Source of the DNA: Achromobacter spanius
GTDB lineage: Bacteria > Pseudomonadota > Gammaproteobacteria > Burkholderiales > Burkholderiaceae_B
NCBI RefSeq assembly: GCF_002812705.1
Contig: NZ_CP025030.1
Span: 4,836,001 to 4,900,000, forward strand
Length of the DNA stretch: 64,000 nucleotides
Reading direction: 5' to 3'
Both the position numbers and the translations under genes were made by a program. The number at the start of each line of letters is the position of its first letter. The first letter of the stretch is position 1. The notes beneath the pieces were generated by a model. The model had not been told where the DNA came from. It ran no database searches and was given only the letters and a program-made list of their open reading frames with translations. Of the stretch, positions 1 through 8,828 are shown piece by piece.

Positions 1-119
1 GCGTTCTGCGCCCACGCCGCCCCCGGGCCCATGCCCAAACCCGCTGCACATAGTGCCGCCGCCAACTGCGTGCGCGATGTCAAAACACGGCCGCCCAAGG
101 CCAGATCGTTGCTGCTCAT
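1..119 (-). CDS. Exported protein, 5' end only (runs off the window)
   Basis: Only the first 39 codons are inside the window. Read leftward from the ATG at 117-119 the peptide begins MSSNDLALGGRVLTSRTQ and continues with an Ala/Leu-rich stretch ending in GAAWAQN, which looks like a Sec signal peptide with an A-x-A type cleavage site. A GGGAG ribosome-binding site lies about 10 bases upstream. A Fur-box-like sequence at 188-206 lies in its promoter region, so an iron-related envelope function (for example a TonB-dependent receptor) is possible, but the mature part is not visible and the function is unknown. Confidence 0.6.
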   Translation of the reverse strand, partial: MSSNDLALGGRVLTSRTQLAAALCAAGLGMGPGAAWAQN

Positions 120-187
120 GATGGTCGCTTGCTCCCGTACCAGACCTTGCCGCGCCCCTTGCGCGGCCTTGGGTCTTCCTCTTATTT

Positions 188-206
188 CTTAATGAAAACT
201 ATTCTC
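188..206. promoter_or_regulatory. Fur-box-like operator
   Basis: The 19-base stretch matches 13 of 19 positions of the classical Fur consensus and sits in an interrupted palindrome ATGA-AAACTATTC-TCAT. It lies 70 bases upstream of the leftward exported-protein gene and 120 bases upstream of the rightward response regulator, in a region that is unusually AT-rich for this genome. Iron-dependent control of one or both is inferred. Confidence 0.55.
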
Positions 207-329
207 ATATTAGAATTGAGGCCTTCGGAACCCGGCAAACACCTTTCCGCAACTTTTATCTTCTTCGCATTTCTTGACACTCCGGCAGGCGGCCTTCGGC
301 CTCACTACCGGGTGCGGAACCCTCTACGA

Positions 330-1043
330 ATGCTTTACTCCCAATCTCCGGTGCCGCGCCGCATCCTGCTTATCGACGACGACGTCGAACTGGCGCAGAT
401 GCTGCAGGAATACCTTGAACCCAATCATTGCCTGCTCAGCCTGGCTCACACGGGCACCCACGGGCTTGCCCTGTTGGCGCAGCACGACTACGACCTGATC
501 CTGCTGGACCTGATGCTGCCCGACGGCAATGGCCTGGACCTGCTCAAGCAATACCGGCAACGGTCGCGGCGCCCGGTCATCATGTTCACGGCGCACGGCG
601 GTGAAACCGACCGCGTGCTGGGGCTGGAGTTCGGCGCCGACGATTATCTGGCCAAGCCCTTCAGCCCGCGCGAACTCAAGGCCCGCATGACGGCGGTGCT
701 GCGGCGCTTTGAAGAAATGCCCGAAACCACCCGACCCAACCTGACAGTGGGCGCCTTGTCGCTGGACCCCGCCACGGGCCGCGCGCGCCTGGACGCCGAA
801 GACGTGCCGCTGACGGGCGCCGAGCAGCGCATCCTGGAACTGCTGATGCGCGCCCCCGGTCAGGTCGTGGCGCGCGAGCAGATTGGCCTGTACGCGCTGG
901 GCCGACGGCCTGACCGCTACGACCGCAGCATCGACACCCACATCAGCGCCCTGCGCAAGAAGCTGCATCTGGATCAGGCCAATGGCACGCTGTCGATCCG
1001 CAACCTGCGCGGGCTGGGCTATGTGCTGGCGGGTTCGGCCTGA
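330..1043 (+). CDS. OmpR/PhoB-family response regulator, CpxR-like
   Basis: A 237-residue two-domain response regulator. The receiver domain (about 10-125) has the acidic pocket D16-D18, phosphoacceptor D60 in LLDLMLPDG, the conserved Thr in IMFTAHG and Lys in YLAKPFSP. A winged-helix DNA-binding domain follows (about 140-235, ending NLRGLGYVL). The sequence resembles CpxR, including DRVLGLEFGADDYL. The open frame extends upstream to 129, but the first family-like Met is at 330. It overlaps the downstream histidine kinase gene by one base (TGATG), so the two are translationally coupled and form a cognate pair. The signal is unknown; the CpxR likeness suggests envelope stress. Confidence 0.93.
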   Translation: MLYSQSPVPRRILLIDDDVELAQMLQEYLEPNHCLLSLAHTGTHGLALLAQHDYDLILLDLMLPDGNGLDLLKQYRQRSRRPVIMFTAHGGETDRVLGLEFGADDYLAKPFSPRELKARMTAVLRRFEEMPETTRPNLTVGALSLDPATGRARLDAEDVPLTGAEQRILELLMRAPGQVVAREQIGLYALGRRPDRYDRSIDTHISALRKKLHLDQANGTLSIRNLRGLGYVLAGSA

Positions 1044-2464
1044 TGCCCTGGTTGTTGCCCACGCGGTCGCTGTTCTGGCGCGCGTTCCTGACGTTCTGGT
1101 CCGCCATGGCCATCATCCTGGTATGCGGCATGCTGTTCACGGCGGCCGTCGCCTGGTATCGCATCAATTCCCTGGACGGCTTGAATCCCGCCAGCCTGAC
1201 GCACGACGCGGAGCAGGTGGCGCGCATTCATGGCGAAGACGGCCTGCAACGCTGGGTTGAAGCGATGGACCAGCGCTATTCGGCGCTGAAGATCTACATC
1301 CTGGATGCGAACGACACCGAAATCCTGGGCCGCACGCTGCCCGCCCGCATGCACGATTGGCTCAGCGCCTATCGCGCCGCGTCGGACCGGCCCACGCAGG
1401 CGGAACTGCTGGCGCCCGAGACCTCGGGCCAGCGCGTGTCATGGTGGCAGCCCCAGCTTCTGGTGCTGCCTGATGGCTCCGAACGGCTGATGCTGTTTTT
1501 GCCGTTTGATTCCTCGCACTGGGAGGTGCTGGGGCTGTCGCCCGTGGCGCTGGCCTTGCTGCTGTTCGCGCTGGCGGTCACGGCGCCCTTCTGCTGGGCG
1601 CTGACGCGCCACGTCACCGCGCCCTTGACGCAGTTGCGCCACACCACGCATGCCTTGGCGGCGGGCGACCTGGACGCCCACACACCGGCCAAGCTGGCCG
1701 GGCGCAAGGACGAACTTGGTTTGCTTGCGCGCGACTTCAACGCCATGGCGGACCGCTTGAAGGCGGTGGTGGATACGCGCGAACAATTGCTGCACAACAT
1801 CGCGCACGAGCTGCGTTCACCGCTGGCCCGCCTGCGTCTGGCCAGCGAACTGGCACGCCGCAAGGACGAACGCCAGGACGTGCAACTGGACCGCATCGAA
1901 CGCGAATGCGAGCGGCTGGACGCGCTGGTCGGCAGCACGCTGCGGCTGGCCCGCCTGGGCGCCCTGCCGGAACCGCGCGACTTGCTGGACTTGACCGACA
2001 TCGTCAGCGCGGTGGTCGACGATGCGCGTTTTGAAGCCGGCGAACAGCAAGTGCGCATCGTGTGGGATCCGCAAGCGCCCGCGCCCATCATCGGGGACCG
2101 CGACAGCCTGTCCAGCGCCATCGAAAACGTCATGCGCAACGCACTGCGCTTCGCGCCCGCCCATAGCGCCATCCGGGTGCGGCTGCTGGAAAGCGCCGAC
2201 GTCGTTTGCGTGGAAATTGAAGACCGGGGTCCCGGGGTTGCGCAGGAAGATCTGGAATCCCTGTTCGAGCCTTTTTTCCGCGCCGCCTCGGGCGCGAACA
2301 CGCCCGGTTCCGGCGCGGGCCTGGGCCTGTCCATCGCCCAGGCCGCGGTGGCCGCGCACAAGGGCCGCATCCGGGCGCGCAACGTCTCGCCGCAAGGCTT
2401 GAGTGTGCGCATCGAGCTGCCGCGCGAGGCGCGGCAGCCCGTGCCCGCCGGTATCAGAACGTGA
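1043..2464 (+). CDS. Two-component sensor histidine kinase, CpxA-like
   Basis: A 473-residue inner-membrane kinase. One membrane segment lies at about 13-37, a periplasmic domain of about 125 residues follows, then a second membrane segment at about 165-187. A HAMP domain covers about 188-240. The dimerisation helix carries the phosphorylated H255 in NIAHELRSPLARL. The ATPase domain has the N box (NVMRNALRFAP), G1 (DRGPGV) and G2 (GSGAGLGLSI). It phosphorylates the regulator encoded immediately upstream. The end of the gene overlaps the convergent TonB receptor gene by 11 bases. Confidence 0.93.
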   Translation: MPWLLPTRSLFWRAFLTFWSAMAIILVCGMLFTAAVAWYRINSLDGLNPASLTHDAEQVARIHGEDGLQRWVEAMDQRYSALKIYILDANDTEILGRTLPARMHDWLSAYRAASDRPTQAELLAPETSGQRVSWWQPQLLVLPDGSERLMLFLPFDSSHWEVLGLSPVALALLLFALAVTAPFCWALTRHVTAPLTQLRHTTHALAAGDLDAHTPAKLAGRKDELGLLARDFNAMADRLKAVVDTREQLLHNIAHELRSPLARLRLASELARRKDERQDVQLDRIERECERLDALVGSTLRLARLGALPEPRDLLDLTDIVSAVVDDARFEAGEQQVRIVWDPQAPAPIIGDRDSLSSAIENVMRNALRFAPAHSAIRVRLLESADVVCVEIEDRGPGVAQEDLESLFEPFFRAASGANTPGSGAGLGLSIAQAAVAAHKGRIRARNVSPQGLSVRIELPREARQPVPAGIRT

Positions 2465-4706
2465 TGTTCGCCGATACCCACAAGCGGCGGCCTTCCAGCA
2501 CCTGGCGGTACGAGTTGGTCCAGTTGGCGTTCGCGGCCGGCGTGGTGGAACCGACCTTCGTCGGGCCGTAGTTCACGAAGTTCTTGTCGAACAGGTTGAA
2601 CACCGACGCCGACAAGGTCACGTTCTTGTTGACGATATACGACCCGCCCGTGCTGGCCAGCCAATACGGGTTGTAGAACACCTGCTCTTTTTCCCAGTTC
2701 ATGTTGTTGAACTGCTTGGCGCGGTATTCGCCGCGCGCCCAGACATTGAACTGGTCGTTGATGCGCCAGTTCAGGCCCAGGTTCAGGGCGTGGCGCGGTT
2801 GCGAGCCCAGCGGTTGGCCTTCCTTGGCGCCCGAGGTCACTTCGCTGGCGGTCAGCGTGTAATTGCCGTTGAACGACACGCCGCCGCCCAGCGGCACGCG
2901 GCCGCCCAATTCAAAACCCTGGATGGTGGCGGTATCCACGTTCACGCGCTGCGAGAAGTCCTCCACGGGAGTGCCATTGCGTTCCCACACGCCCAAGTCC
3001 AGGCACCCGGCCACCGGGCCACCCCGGGCCAGGCAATTGGGAACGCTTTGGTTGTCAATTTTGTCCTTGAACTTGGTATGGAACGCCGTCAGGTTGCCCG
3101 ACAGGCCCTCACCGTCGTCAAACAGCAGGCCCAGCTCAGACGAGGTGCTGCTTTCCGGCTTCAGTTGCGAATTGCCCAGCAAGGGCTTGGTACCCTGCGC
3201 GCCCAGGCCGATGATGCCGTCGGTCATCAGGTTGATGTCGGGCGTCTTGTAGCCCTTGCTGACGCCGCCCTTGACCGTCCACATCGGCGTGGCGTTCCAC
3301 ACCAGGTAGCCGCGCGGGCTCCACTTGCCGCCGAATTGCTCGTTGCGGTCGTAGCGGGCACCGGCCGTCAGCGCCAGGTCGTCGACAATGCGCCATTCGT
3401 CTTCGGCAAACAACGCCCATTGATACTGGCGCAGGTTCAGCGGCGCGGACACCAGCGTGTCCTTGAAATGCTGTTCGCGCCACTGTCCGCCCACGGTCAG
3501 GTTGTGGCGTTCGTTGTACAGCGGCGTCGTCCACTTGGTATCGAACACCCAGTTGTCGTATTCCAGGTCGCGCTTGTCGCCGTCGGCGGAGCGGCGCGGC
3601 CAGTTCATGGGGTTGGTGCGGCCGATGGTTTCGGTGGTGTCGTAAACAAGGCTGGTGTCGGAACTGACCGAACCGCTGTAGCGGCCCAGGTGCGTCAGCG
3701 CATAACGCTGGCGGTTGAACTTCATTTCGGGCTCATAGCCGCCGCCCTGGCGCTTGGGCGCGATGCTGCTGTTCAGCGTGCCCACTTCCTCGTTGGCGTT
3801 GTCAAAGGTTTGCCAGTTGCTGTCCACGTCGAAGAGCACGTCGTGGTTGCGGTTGGGCGTCAGCGCCAGGCGCACGCCCACGTTCTGTTGCGTGCTGTCG
3901 CCCAGGCCGCTGAAGGCGGCGATGTTGCCGGTGTACTTGCCGCTGTCGGCTTCCGCCTGGTTGGCGGGGTAGCTGCCGTGGGCGCTCAGGCGGCGGTAGT
4001 GGCCGCCGCGCAGGGTCAGGCCCAGCTTGTCGGTCTTGATGGGGCCGCTCAGGTAGAAGGCCGCGCCGTAATTGTTGCCGTAGGTGTTGTCACCTTGTGC
4101 GGTGCCGTCCAGCGTGATCTGGCCGATCCATTCATGGCTGGTCTTGCGCGTGATGATGTTGATCACGCCGCCCATGGCGTCCGAGCCGTACAGCGTGGAC
4201 ATCGGGCCGCGCACGACTTCAATGCGTTCAATGGCGGCCATGGGCGGAATGAAGTTGGTGTCCACGTCGCCAAAGCCGTTGGGCCGCGCGCCCGAACTGT
4301 TCTGGTTCAGCCGCTTGCCGTCAACCAGCACCAGCGTGTAGTCGCTGGGCAGGCCGCGAATGCTGATGTTCATGCCGCCGGCCTTGCCGCCGCGTTCAAC
4401 CGTCACGCCTTCCACGTCGGCCACCGCATCGGCCAGGTTGTGGAACGGCTTGGTTTCAAGCTGTTCACGCGTGATCACGGAAATGGACGCGGGCGCGTTC
4501 TTGATTTCCTGCTCGAAGCCGGCAGCGGTGACCACCACGGTATCCAGTTGCGCAACGCCCAGGGTGTCTTCCATGGCGCGCTTGGCCGACTGCGCGTGGG
4601 CCGCGCCGGTCATGGCGATGGCCATGACCAGGGGCAGCAGGCGGAAGGATGGAAGGGTTGTGGGACGAACTGCCCCCAGGACGGTAACGCTTTTCTGAGT
4701 AGACAT
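2454..4706 (-). CDS. TonB-dependent outer-membrane receptor, CirA/catecholate-siderophore type
   Basis: A 750-residue precursor with a signal peptide (cleavage after AHA, about residue 38). The plug domain has NAPASISVITREQL, then LVDGKR, and IERIEVVRGPMSTLYGSDA followed by GGVINIITRK, which matches the CirA group closely. A 22-strand beta-barrel is expected for the rest, and the protein ends with the outer-membrane signature Phe (SANITF). It should import an iron-siderophore complex using TonB energy. The ligand cannot be read from sequence. The gene is convergent with the two-component system and has a weak Fur-like site upstream (4773-4791). Confidence 0.9.
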   Translation of the reverse strand: MSTQKSVTVLGAVRPTTLPSFRLLPLVMAIAMTGAAHAQSAKRAMEDTLGVAQLDTVVVTAAGFEQEIKNAPASISVITREQLETKPFHNLADAVADVEGVTVERGGKAGGMNISIRGLPSDYTLVLVDGKRLNQNSSGARPNGFGDVDTNFIPPMAAIERIEVVRGPMSTLYGSDAMGGVINIITRKTSHEWIGQITLDGTAQGDNTYGNNYGAAFYLSGPIKTDKLGLTLRGGHYRRLSAHGSYPANQAEADSGKYTGNIAAFSGLGDSTQQNVGVRLALTPNRNHDVLFDVDSNWQTFDNANEEVGTLNSSIAPKRQGGGYEPEMKFNRQRYALTHLGRYSGSVSSDTSLVYDTTETIGRTNPMNWPRRSADGDKRDLEYDNWVFDTKWTTPLYNERHNLTVGGQWREQHFKDTLVSAPLNLRQYQWALFAEDEWRIVDDLALTAGARYDRNEQFGGKWSPRGYLVWNATPMWTVKGGVSKGYKTPDINLMTDGIIGLGAQGTKPLLGNSQLKPESSTSSELGLLFDDGEGLSGNLTAFHTKFKDKIDNQSVPNCLARGGPVAGCLDLGVWERNGTPVEDFSQRVNVDTATIQGFELGGRVPLGGGVSFNGNYTLTASEVTSGAKEGQPLGSQPRHALNLGLNWRINDQFNVWARGEYRAKQFNNMNWEKEQVFYNPYWLASTGGSYIVNKNVTLSASVFNLFDKNFVNYGPTKVGSTTPAANANWTNSYRQVLEGRRLWVSANITF

Positions 4707-4772
4707 AAGGAATCGCAGGGAACCACCCGGGCCGGGTGGCGCGCATCGCGCTGATTGGGATTTTTAACGAAC

Positions 4773-4791
4773 GCCAATGATAGGCATTCCC
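4773..4791. promoter_or_regulatory. Possible Fur box upstream of the TonB receptor
   Basis: Read leftward, the stretch matches 12 of 19 bases of the Fur consensus, with the half site TATCATT best conserved. It lies 67 bases upstream of the receptor start, where an iron-repressed promoter would be expected. The match is modest and the call rests partly on the gene it precedes. Nothing else is recognised in the interval 4707-4915. Confidence 0.35.
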
Positions 4792-4915
4792 AATAAGCGA
4801 TCCATCCTTTTGCCAGCTTTCATTCAGTTTTTAGAAAGCTTTCAGAAATTTCTTAGATCTGTGATGCATCCATACGACAACTGCTTTCATCTGCGTCAAA
4901 CATTCAGGGACGGAT

Positions 4916-5734
4916 TCAGTCGTCGTCAGTCAGGATTGCAGCCGGCAGGCGCGGCAATACCCGCATCGCATTGGCCGTGGTGGCATGCGCCACCTGCGCG
5001 GGCGTGATGCCACGCAGCTCCGCCAGAACGGCTGCGATACGCACCAATTCGCCCGGCCGGTTGCGGCGCTGGGGCGGGTGCAGCCAGGCAGGGGGAATAT
5101 CCGGCGCATCGGTTTCCAGCACCAGGTGCGCCAGGTCCACGTCCACCGCATGGCGGCGGATCTGCAGGGCGCGTTCATACGTCATGGCGCCCCCCATGCC
5201 CAGCGCGAATCCGTGATCAATAAACGCCTGGGCTTGCTGCGCGCTGCCGTTGAAGGCGTGCGCGATGCCGCCAATGGGGCCATGGCGGCGCAGGTACTTC
5301 AGCAAGATGTCTTGCGACCGGCGCACATGCAGCAATACGGGCAGCTTGAATTCCGCGGCCATCGCCAATTGGGCGGCATAGAACCTTTCCTGGCGCTCGC
5401 GGGCTTCGCCGGTGGAAATCTCGGGCACGAAGAAGTCCAGGCCAATTTCGCCGATGGCGACAAAGCGGGGGTCGCCCAGGCACAGCTTGATGGTGTCGCA
5501 CAGCACGTCCAGGTCAGAATCTTGCGCGCGCTGCACGTAAAGCGGATGGATGCCCAGCGCGTAGGCGCCGCCGGCGACCTGGCCGGCAAGCCGTTGCACC
5601 ACGGAGAAATTGGCGCGTTCGATGGCGGGGATGACAATGGACCGGACGCCGGCTTCGCAAGCGTGGTCGGCCACCTGCTGGCGGTCGGCGTCGAATTCCG
5701 CGGCGTCCAGATGGCAGTGGGTGTCGATCAGCAT
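4916..5734 (-). CDS. TatD-family metal-dependent hydrolase (DNase)
   Basis: A 272-residue TIM-barrel hydrolase. It has the N-terminal metal motif DTHCHLD, the Glu of GEIGLDF, the His of LLHVRRS, the His of AHAFNGS and the terminal ETDAPD, all in the order known for the TatD/YjjV family (3'-5' exonuclease acting on DNA). The ATG at 5734 is chosen because AAGGAGG lies 8 bases upstream; an ATG two codons earlier would be too close to that site. It is followed on the same strand by nothing recognisable and preceded by lolD after 41 bases, so co-transcription with lolCD is likely. Confidence 0.9.
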   Translation of the reverse strand: MLIDTHCHLDAAEFDADRQQVADHACEAGVRSIVIPAIERANFSVVQRLAGQVAGGAYALGIHPLYVQRAQDSDLDVLCDTIKLCLGDPRFVAIGEIGLDFFVPEISTGEARERQERFYAAQLAMAAEFKLPVLLHVRRSQDILLKYLRRHGPIGGIAHAFNGSAQQAQAFIDHGFALGMGGAMTYERALQIRRHAVDVDLAHLVLETDAPDIPPAWLHPPQRRNRPGELVRIAAVLAELRGITPAQVAHATTANAMRVLPRLPAAILTDDD

Positions 5735-5775
5735 GGGCATGGCCTCCTTGGCGGAATTATGCTCCCCTGCCCGGC

Positions 5776-6480
5776 TTATTCCGGTACCAGCCTGCCGTTT
5801 TCCATCAACAATTGGCGGTCGGCGCGAGCGGCCAGTTCAGGGTCGTGCGTGACGATGGCAAACGCCGTGCCCGACTCCTGGTTCACGCGGGTCAGCAGCT
5901 CAAACATCTTGTGCGCCGTGTTGCGGTCCAGGTTGCCAGTGGGTTCATCGGCCAGCACACACACCGGGCGCGTCACCAGCGCGCGCGCCAAGGCCACCCG
6001 CTGGCGTTCGCCGCCCGACAACTGACCCGGAAAATGGTCTTCGCGCGCGGCCAGGCCCACCAGCGCCAGCACCTCACGCGCGGCCTCGCGGGCCTTGTCG
6101 CGGTTTTCGCGACGCACGATCAGCGGCATCGCCACGTTATCCAACGCCGAAAATTCCGGCAGCAGATGGTGGAACTGGTACACAAAGCCCAGGCTGCTGT
6201 TGCGCACCGCGCTCTTCTTGGCTTCCGACAGGCCCACGGCCAATTTGCCGTCCACCGACACCGAGCCGCTGTTGGGCACGTCCAGCAGACCAAGAATGTG
6301 CAGCAAGGTGCTCTTGCCCGAGCCCGACGCGCCCACGATGGCGACCATTTCGCCGCGCGCCACCGTCAGGCTGACATCGCTCAGCACGTCGATGCGGGTA
6401 GCGCCATCGTCGTAGAACTTGACGATGTTGTCGGCTTGCAGCGCGGGGGTCAAAGCGTCTGCGTTGGGAATCTTAATCAT
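5776..6480 (-). CDS. lolD: Lipoprotein-releasing ABC transporter, ATP-binding subunit LolD
   Basis: A 234-residue ATPase with Walker A GASGSGKST, signature LSGGERQRVALARAL and Walker B VLADEPTGNLD. The LolD-specific segment around GFVYQFHHLLPEFSALDN is present. LolD drives extraction of outer-membrane lipoproteins from the inner membrane by the LolCE complex and their transfer to LolA. It overlaps the end of lolC by 8 bases, so the two are translated together. Confidence 0.96.
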   Translation of the reverse strand: MIKIPNADALTPALQADNIVKFYDDGATRIDVLSDVSLTVARGEMVAIVGASGSGKSTLLHILGLLDVPNSGSVSVDGKLAVGLSEAKKSAVRNSSLGFVYQFHHLLPEFSALDNVAMPLIVRRENRDKAREAAREVLALVGLAAREDHFPGQLSGGERQRVALARALVTRPVCVLADEPTGNLDRNTAHKMFELLTRVNQESGTAFAIVTHDPELAARADRQLLMENGRLVPE

Positions 6481-7753
6481 GACGCAGCACCTGTGCCGGT
6501 TGCAGGCGCGAAGCGCGCCAACTGGGATACAGCGTGGCCAGCAGCGACAGCACCAAGGACGTCAAGCCAATGGTGACGATGTCGCCCACTTGCGGGTCGG
6601 ACGGCAACGCGCTGATGAAATAGACCTCGCGCGGCAGGAAATGCACGCCCAGCATGCGTTCGATGAACGGCACGATCACGTCCACGTTGTAGGCGATGGC
6701 AATACCGCCCACCACGCCCAGCAAGGTGCCGATCACGCCGATCAAGGCGCCCTGCACCAGGAAGATGCGGGCCACTTCGCCCGGCCCGGCGCCCAGCGTG
6801 CGCAGAATGGCGATGTCCGACTGCTTGTCCTTCACGGCCATCACCAAGGACGACAGCAGGTTGAACGCGGCCACGGCGACGATCAGCGCCAGGATCAGGA
6901 ACATCATGCGCTTTTCGGTCTGCACGGCGGCGAACCACGTGCGATTGTTGCGCGACCAGTCGCTGGCCATCACGTAGGGCGGCAAGACCTTCTTCAATTC
7001 GACCGCCACCTCGGGCGCTTTCTGCATGTCGGCAATGCGCAACCGCACCCCCGCCGTGCCGCTTTCGCGGAACACGCGCGCGGCGTCCTGGTTGTCCACG
7101 AACGCCAGCGACGAATCGTATTCATAGTGGCCCGACGAGAACACGCCCACCACGGTGAACTGGCGCATGCGCGGCGCGAAACCGGCCGGGCTGATCGAGC
7201 CCTGCGGCGCCATCATCAACAGCGTGTCGCCCACTTTCACGCCCAGGCCGTCGGCCAGCTCGTTGCCCAGCACCACACCGAAGCCGCCGGCTTTCAGGTC
7301 GGTCAGCTTGCCCGACACCATCTGGCGCGGCAGGTCAGACACGTTGCCTTCGGTGGCGGGGTCGATGCCCCGTACCTGCACGCCCCGCAGCGCCTGACCG
7401 CGCACCAGCATGCCCTGCGCCGCCACGAAGGGCGCGCCGGCCTTGACCTCGGGGTTCTGCTTGGCGGCGGTGGCAAACTGCTGCCACTGCTCAAGCACCC
7501 GCTCGGGCAAGGCGCCGGGGATGTAGAGTTCGATGTGCGGCAGCACCGACAGCATGCGATCGCGCACTTCTTTTTGAAACCCGTTCATCACGGATAGCAC
7601 CACGATCAGGGCGGCAACGCCCAGCGCGATACCCGCCATGGAACTGGCGGCAATGAAGGAGATGAAGCGATCGCGGCGCCCGCGTCGCTGGCGGATTCGG
7701 GCCATCCCGGCATAGCGGGCGCCTATCCAGAGTTCGTAGGGTATTTTCAGCAC
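6473..7753 (-). CDS. lolC: Lipoprotein-releasing ABC transporter, permease LolC/LolE
   Basis: A 426-residue membrane protein of the LolC/E family. It has an N-terminal membrane helix (FISFIAASSMAGIALGVAAL), a large periplasmic domain, then three helices near the C terminus in the FtsX-like domain (about 280-420) with the coupling segment DIAILRTLGA. A single lolC-type gene is seen here, so the complex may be a LolF-like homodimer or pair with a LolE encoded elsewhere. It is the first gene of the lolC-lolD-tatD run. Confidence 0.94.
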   Translation of the reverse strand: MLKIPYELWIGARYAGMARIRQRRGRRDRFISFIAASSMAGIALGVAALIVVLSVMNGFQKEVRDRMLSVLPHIELYIPGALPERVLEQWQQFATAAKQNPEVKAGAPFVAAQGMLVRGQALRGVQVRGIDPATEGNVSDLPRQMVSGKLTDLKAGGFGVVLGNELADGLGVKVGDTLLMMAPQGSISPAGFAPRMRQFTVVGVFSSGHYEYDSSLAFVDNQDAARVFRESGTAGVRLRIADMQKAPEVAVELKKVLPPYVMASDWSRNNRTWFAAVQTEKRMMFLILALIVAVAAFNLLSSLVMAVKDKQSDIAILRTLGAGPGEVARIFLVQGALIGVIGTLLGVVGGIAIAYNVDVIVPFIERMLGVHFLPREVYFISALPSDPQVGDIVTIGLTSLVLSLLATLYPSWRASRLQPAQVLRHD

Positions 7754-7883
7754 GTGCGCATTATTGCATTAACGGCCCGGAAATCGCGCCGCGGATGTGC
7801 GGTTCCACGACCAGCCGTGTCAAGCTATGGCAGGCGCCACCACCCCTTAGTTCCCGCCGCCTTGCCAGACTACAATCCCGCCC

Positions 7884-8828
7884 ATGCTGATCGTCATTCC
7901 GGGCGCCCTGCCCGCCCTTCCCGTTGCCGCCGAACTGGCCAAACTGCTACCCGAGCGCGCGCCCACGCTGCACCACTGGCTGCTGGCCGGCACCGCCCGC
8001 GCCACGCCGTTTGATGTCCGCGCCCACGGCTGTACCGCGTTCGAATCCTGGCAACTGAACCGCGCGGGCTATCAGCCCGAACCCGGCCTGCTGCAAGGCG
8101 CGGGGCTGGGGCCCTTGCTGGCGGGCGACCAAGCCCCTGCCAGCCAGCCCGTGTGGTTGGCCGAGTTGGTCCACCTGGCATTGGGGGCCGACCAGGCCAA
8201 TTTGCTGGACCCCGGCCAAATGGAATTGCGCGCGCAGGAATCCGACGCCCTGCTGGACACGGCGCGCCCGCTGTTTGACGGCACGGGTTTCACCGTCCAC
8301 GCGCTGTCACCCCAACGCTGGCGCTTGACGCTGCCCGAGGGCTTGCGTCCGCAGACCGCATCGCCGCAGGTGGTGGCCGGCCACCGGCTGAACGAGTGGT
8401 GGCGCCAAGACGCCGAAACCCGCCCCTGGCGCCGGCTGCTCAATGAAATTCAGATGGCGTGGCACGAGCACCCCGTCAACGACGAGCGCGCCGCGCGCGG
8501 CCTGCCCCCGGTCAACGCCTTGTGGCTGTACGGCGGCGGCTCGCCGTGGACGGTCACGCCTTCCGGTGCCGAGTACCTGTTGACCGGGCTGGACGCCCCG
8601 CAACGGACGGGCGACTGGTCCGGCTGGCTGGACGCCTTGGCCGAACTGGATGCGCAGCACCTGCGCCCGCTGGCAGGCAAGCATGGCCTGCCAGCCGCCC
8701 CCACCGAACTGCTGCTGCTGGGCGACGACCGCCAAGCCGCATTGACCCTGAAACCGCGCGGGGGCCTGCTAGGCTTGCTGCCCGCGCCCAAGAAAAACTG
8801 GAGCGCCTGGTGGTCTCACCCCGCTTAA
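7884..8828 (+). CDS. RpfE-like conserved protein upstream of recJ
   Basis: A 314-residue soluble protein without signal peptide or membrane segment. It is of the type found upstream of recJ in beta- and gammaproteobacteria, known as RpfE in Xanthomonas and sometimes named phosphoglycerate-mutase-like; the segment LNEIQMAWHEHPVN and LWLYGGG are typical. The biochemical function is not known. The 3' end overlaps recJ by 19 bases, implying coupled expression, and it faces away from the lol operon. Confidence 0.75.
   Translation: MLIVIPGALPALPVAAELAKLLPERAPTLHHWLLAGTARATPFDVRAHGCTAFESWQLNRAGYQPEPGLLQGAGLGPLLAGDQAPASQPVWLAELVHLALGADQANLLDPGQMELRAQESDALLDTARPLFDGTGFTVHALSPQRWRLTLPEGLRPQTASPQVVAGHRLNEWWRQDAETRPWRRLLNEIQMAWHEHPVNDERAARGLPPVNALWLYGGGSPWTVTPSGAEYLLTGLDAPQRTGDWSGWLDALAELDAQHLRPLAGKHGLPAAPTELLLLGDDRQAALTLKPRGGLLGLLPAPKKNWSAWWSHPA

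Noticed and set aside
2403..4754. 783-codon frame antisense to the TonB receptor
   Set aside because: Arises from high GC on the opposite strand of a real gene; the composition is Arg/Val/His/Ala rich and shows no family motif.
4777..5007. 76-codon rightward frame before TatD
   Set aside because: Runs into the antisense of the TatD gene and has no homology-like signature.
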